A program made the position numbers and the translations under genes. From JACVRW01 sp963819635 (GTDB lineage: Bacteria > Actinomycetota > Thermoleophilia > Solirubrobacterales > Thermoleophilaceae), in the NCBI GenBank assembly GCA_963819635.1, contig CAWFWX010000005.1, positions 62,001 to 126,000 of the forward strand: a stretch of DNA of 64,000 bases, read 5' to 3'. The notes under the pieces are model-generated. The model saw only the letters and a program-made list of their open reading frames with translations, searched no databases and was not told the DNA's origin. Below are positions 63,676 through 64,000 of the stretch, in pieces. The stretch's first letter is position 1. Each line of letters begins with the position of its first letter.

Positions 63676-64000
63676 ATGGACGAGCCGCTCGCGGTCGCGC
63701 TCAAGTTCGGCTTTCTGATCGTCCTCTACCTCTTCCTGCTGTGGGTCGTGCGCAGCGCCATGCGCGACCTCGCCCGCTACGGAGGGAGCGCGGCGGCGGC
63801 CGAGCCCGTCGAGCTGCCGGGACCGCAGCGACGGGAGCGCGCGACGCCGGACCTGCGCGCCGGAGTTTCGCCGCGCCTGCAGGTGGTTGCCGCAATGGGA
63901 CACGAGCCGGGTACGACCTTCGACGTGGGCGAGGGGGCAACCTTCGGGCGCTCGAACGGAGCGGACATTCGCGTGGACGATCCGTTCGCGTCGTCCGCGC
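63676..64000 (+). CDS. FhaB-like FHA-domain membrane protein, partial
   Basis: It starts MDEPLAVALKFGFLIVLYLFLLWVVRSAMRDLARYG (a transmembrane segment) immediately after fhaA stops, and continues into the first half of an FHA domain (LQVVAAMGHEPGTTFDVGEGATFGRSNGADIRVDDPFASS). It is cut by the window end. The order kinase-fhaA-fhaB is conserved in Actinobacteria. Confidence 0.88.
   Translation, partial: MDEPLAVALKFGFLIVLYLFLLWVVRSAMRDLARYGGSAAAAEPVELPGPQRRERATPDLRAGVSPRLQVVAAMGHEPGTTFDVGEGATFGRSNGADIRVDDPFASSA

Overview
The window is a mosaic of three blocks that do not look like one genome. Block 1 (1 to about 15745) is high-GC alphaproteobacterial DNA carrying a phenylacetate (paa) catabolic cluster. 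Block 2 (about 15745 to 41607) is also alphaproteobacterial, probably from the order that holds Mesorhizobium and Aminobacter, but has more relaxed base composition and many mobile elements. Block 3 (about 41608 to 64000) is very GC-rich actinobacterial DNA with the classical chromosome-origin neighbourhood, most like Thermoleophilia/Solirubrobacterales by gene order and protein style. Both joins fall inside genes: a fadJ-like gene loses its C-terminus near 15745, and an aminotransferase is an in-frame hybrid of two aminotransferases at about 41607-41622. The simplest reading is a chimeric (mis-assembled) metagenomic contig. Single-base frameshifts in all three blocks, often at G or C runs, fit uncorrected long-read errors.

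Block 1: a 5'-truncated diiron-type phenylacetic acid catabolic protein, paaZ (four frameshifts), a broken SnoaL-like remnant, an acyl-CoA thioesterase and paaY read rightward. A TetR regulator, paaK, paaI and paaG read leftward. paaN, a complete branched-chain-amino-acid-type ABC importer (livKHMGF-like) and a fadJ-like bifunctional beta-oxidation gene read rightward. Together they could import an aromatic acid, activate it to phenylacetyl-CoA, cleave the ring and feed beta-oxidation. A promoter with an embedded TetR-like half-palindrome lies between paaG and paaN.

Block 2: dodecin, PHA synthase (frameshifted C-terminus), a fused indolepyruvate ferredoxin oxidoreductase, a graveyard of IS6, IS5 and cyclase fragments, an FMN reductase, a glutathionyl-hydroquinone reductase without its start, and a small secreted protein. 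Next comes a complete 5.1-kb Tn3-family transposon with perfect 38-bp terminal repeats, resolvase, putative res site and a TPR passenger, sitting between an IS6 remnant and an IS630 remnant. A phosphate-acquisition island follows (Na/Pi cotransporter-PhoU, DUF47 PhoU-like protein, Pit permease, alkaline phosphatase), then a decayed IS110 element, a 34-bp perfect palindrome, a Nudix hydrolase and the hybrid aminotransferase.

Block 3: a bifunctional-nuclease-domain gene and tRNA-Ile(GAU), then the leftward operon rpmH-rnpA-yidD-yidC-jag-rsmG-parA-parB and the rightward operon dnaA-dnaN-recF-dciA-gyrB-gyrA. Near-consensus parS sites overlap the starts of rsmG and dnaN. Further right are a coiled-coil membrane protein, an HNH endonuclease, pheA, a DUF4446 protein, a CARDB-like membrane protein and a rightward Ser/Thr kinase-fhaA-fhaB signalling cluster cut by the window end. 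Two copies of an unrecognised, strongly structured element of about 116-119 nt, with the same ends but different hairpin sequences, flank the origin region (44283-44401 and 51428-51543). They are the best candidate here for something undescribed.
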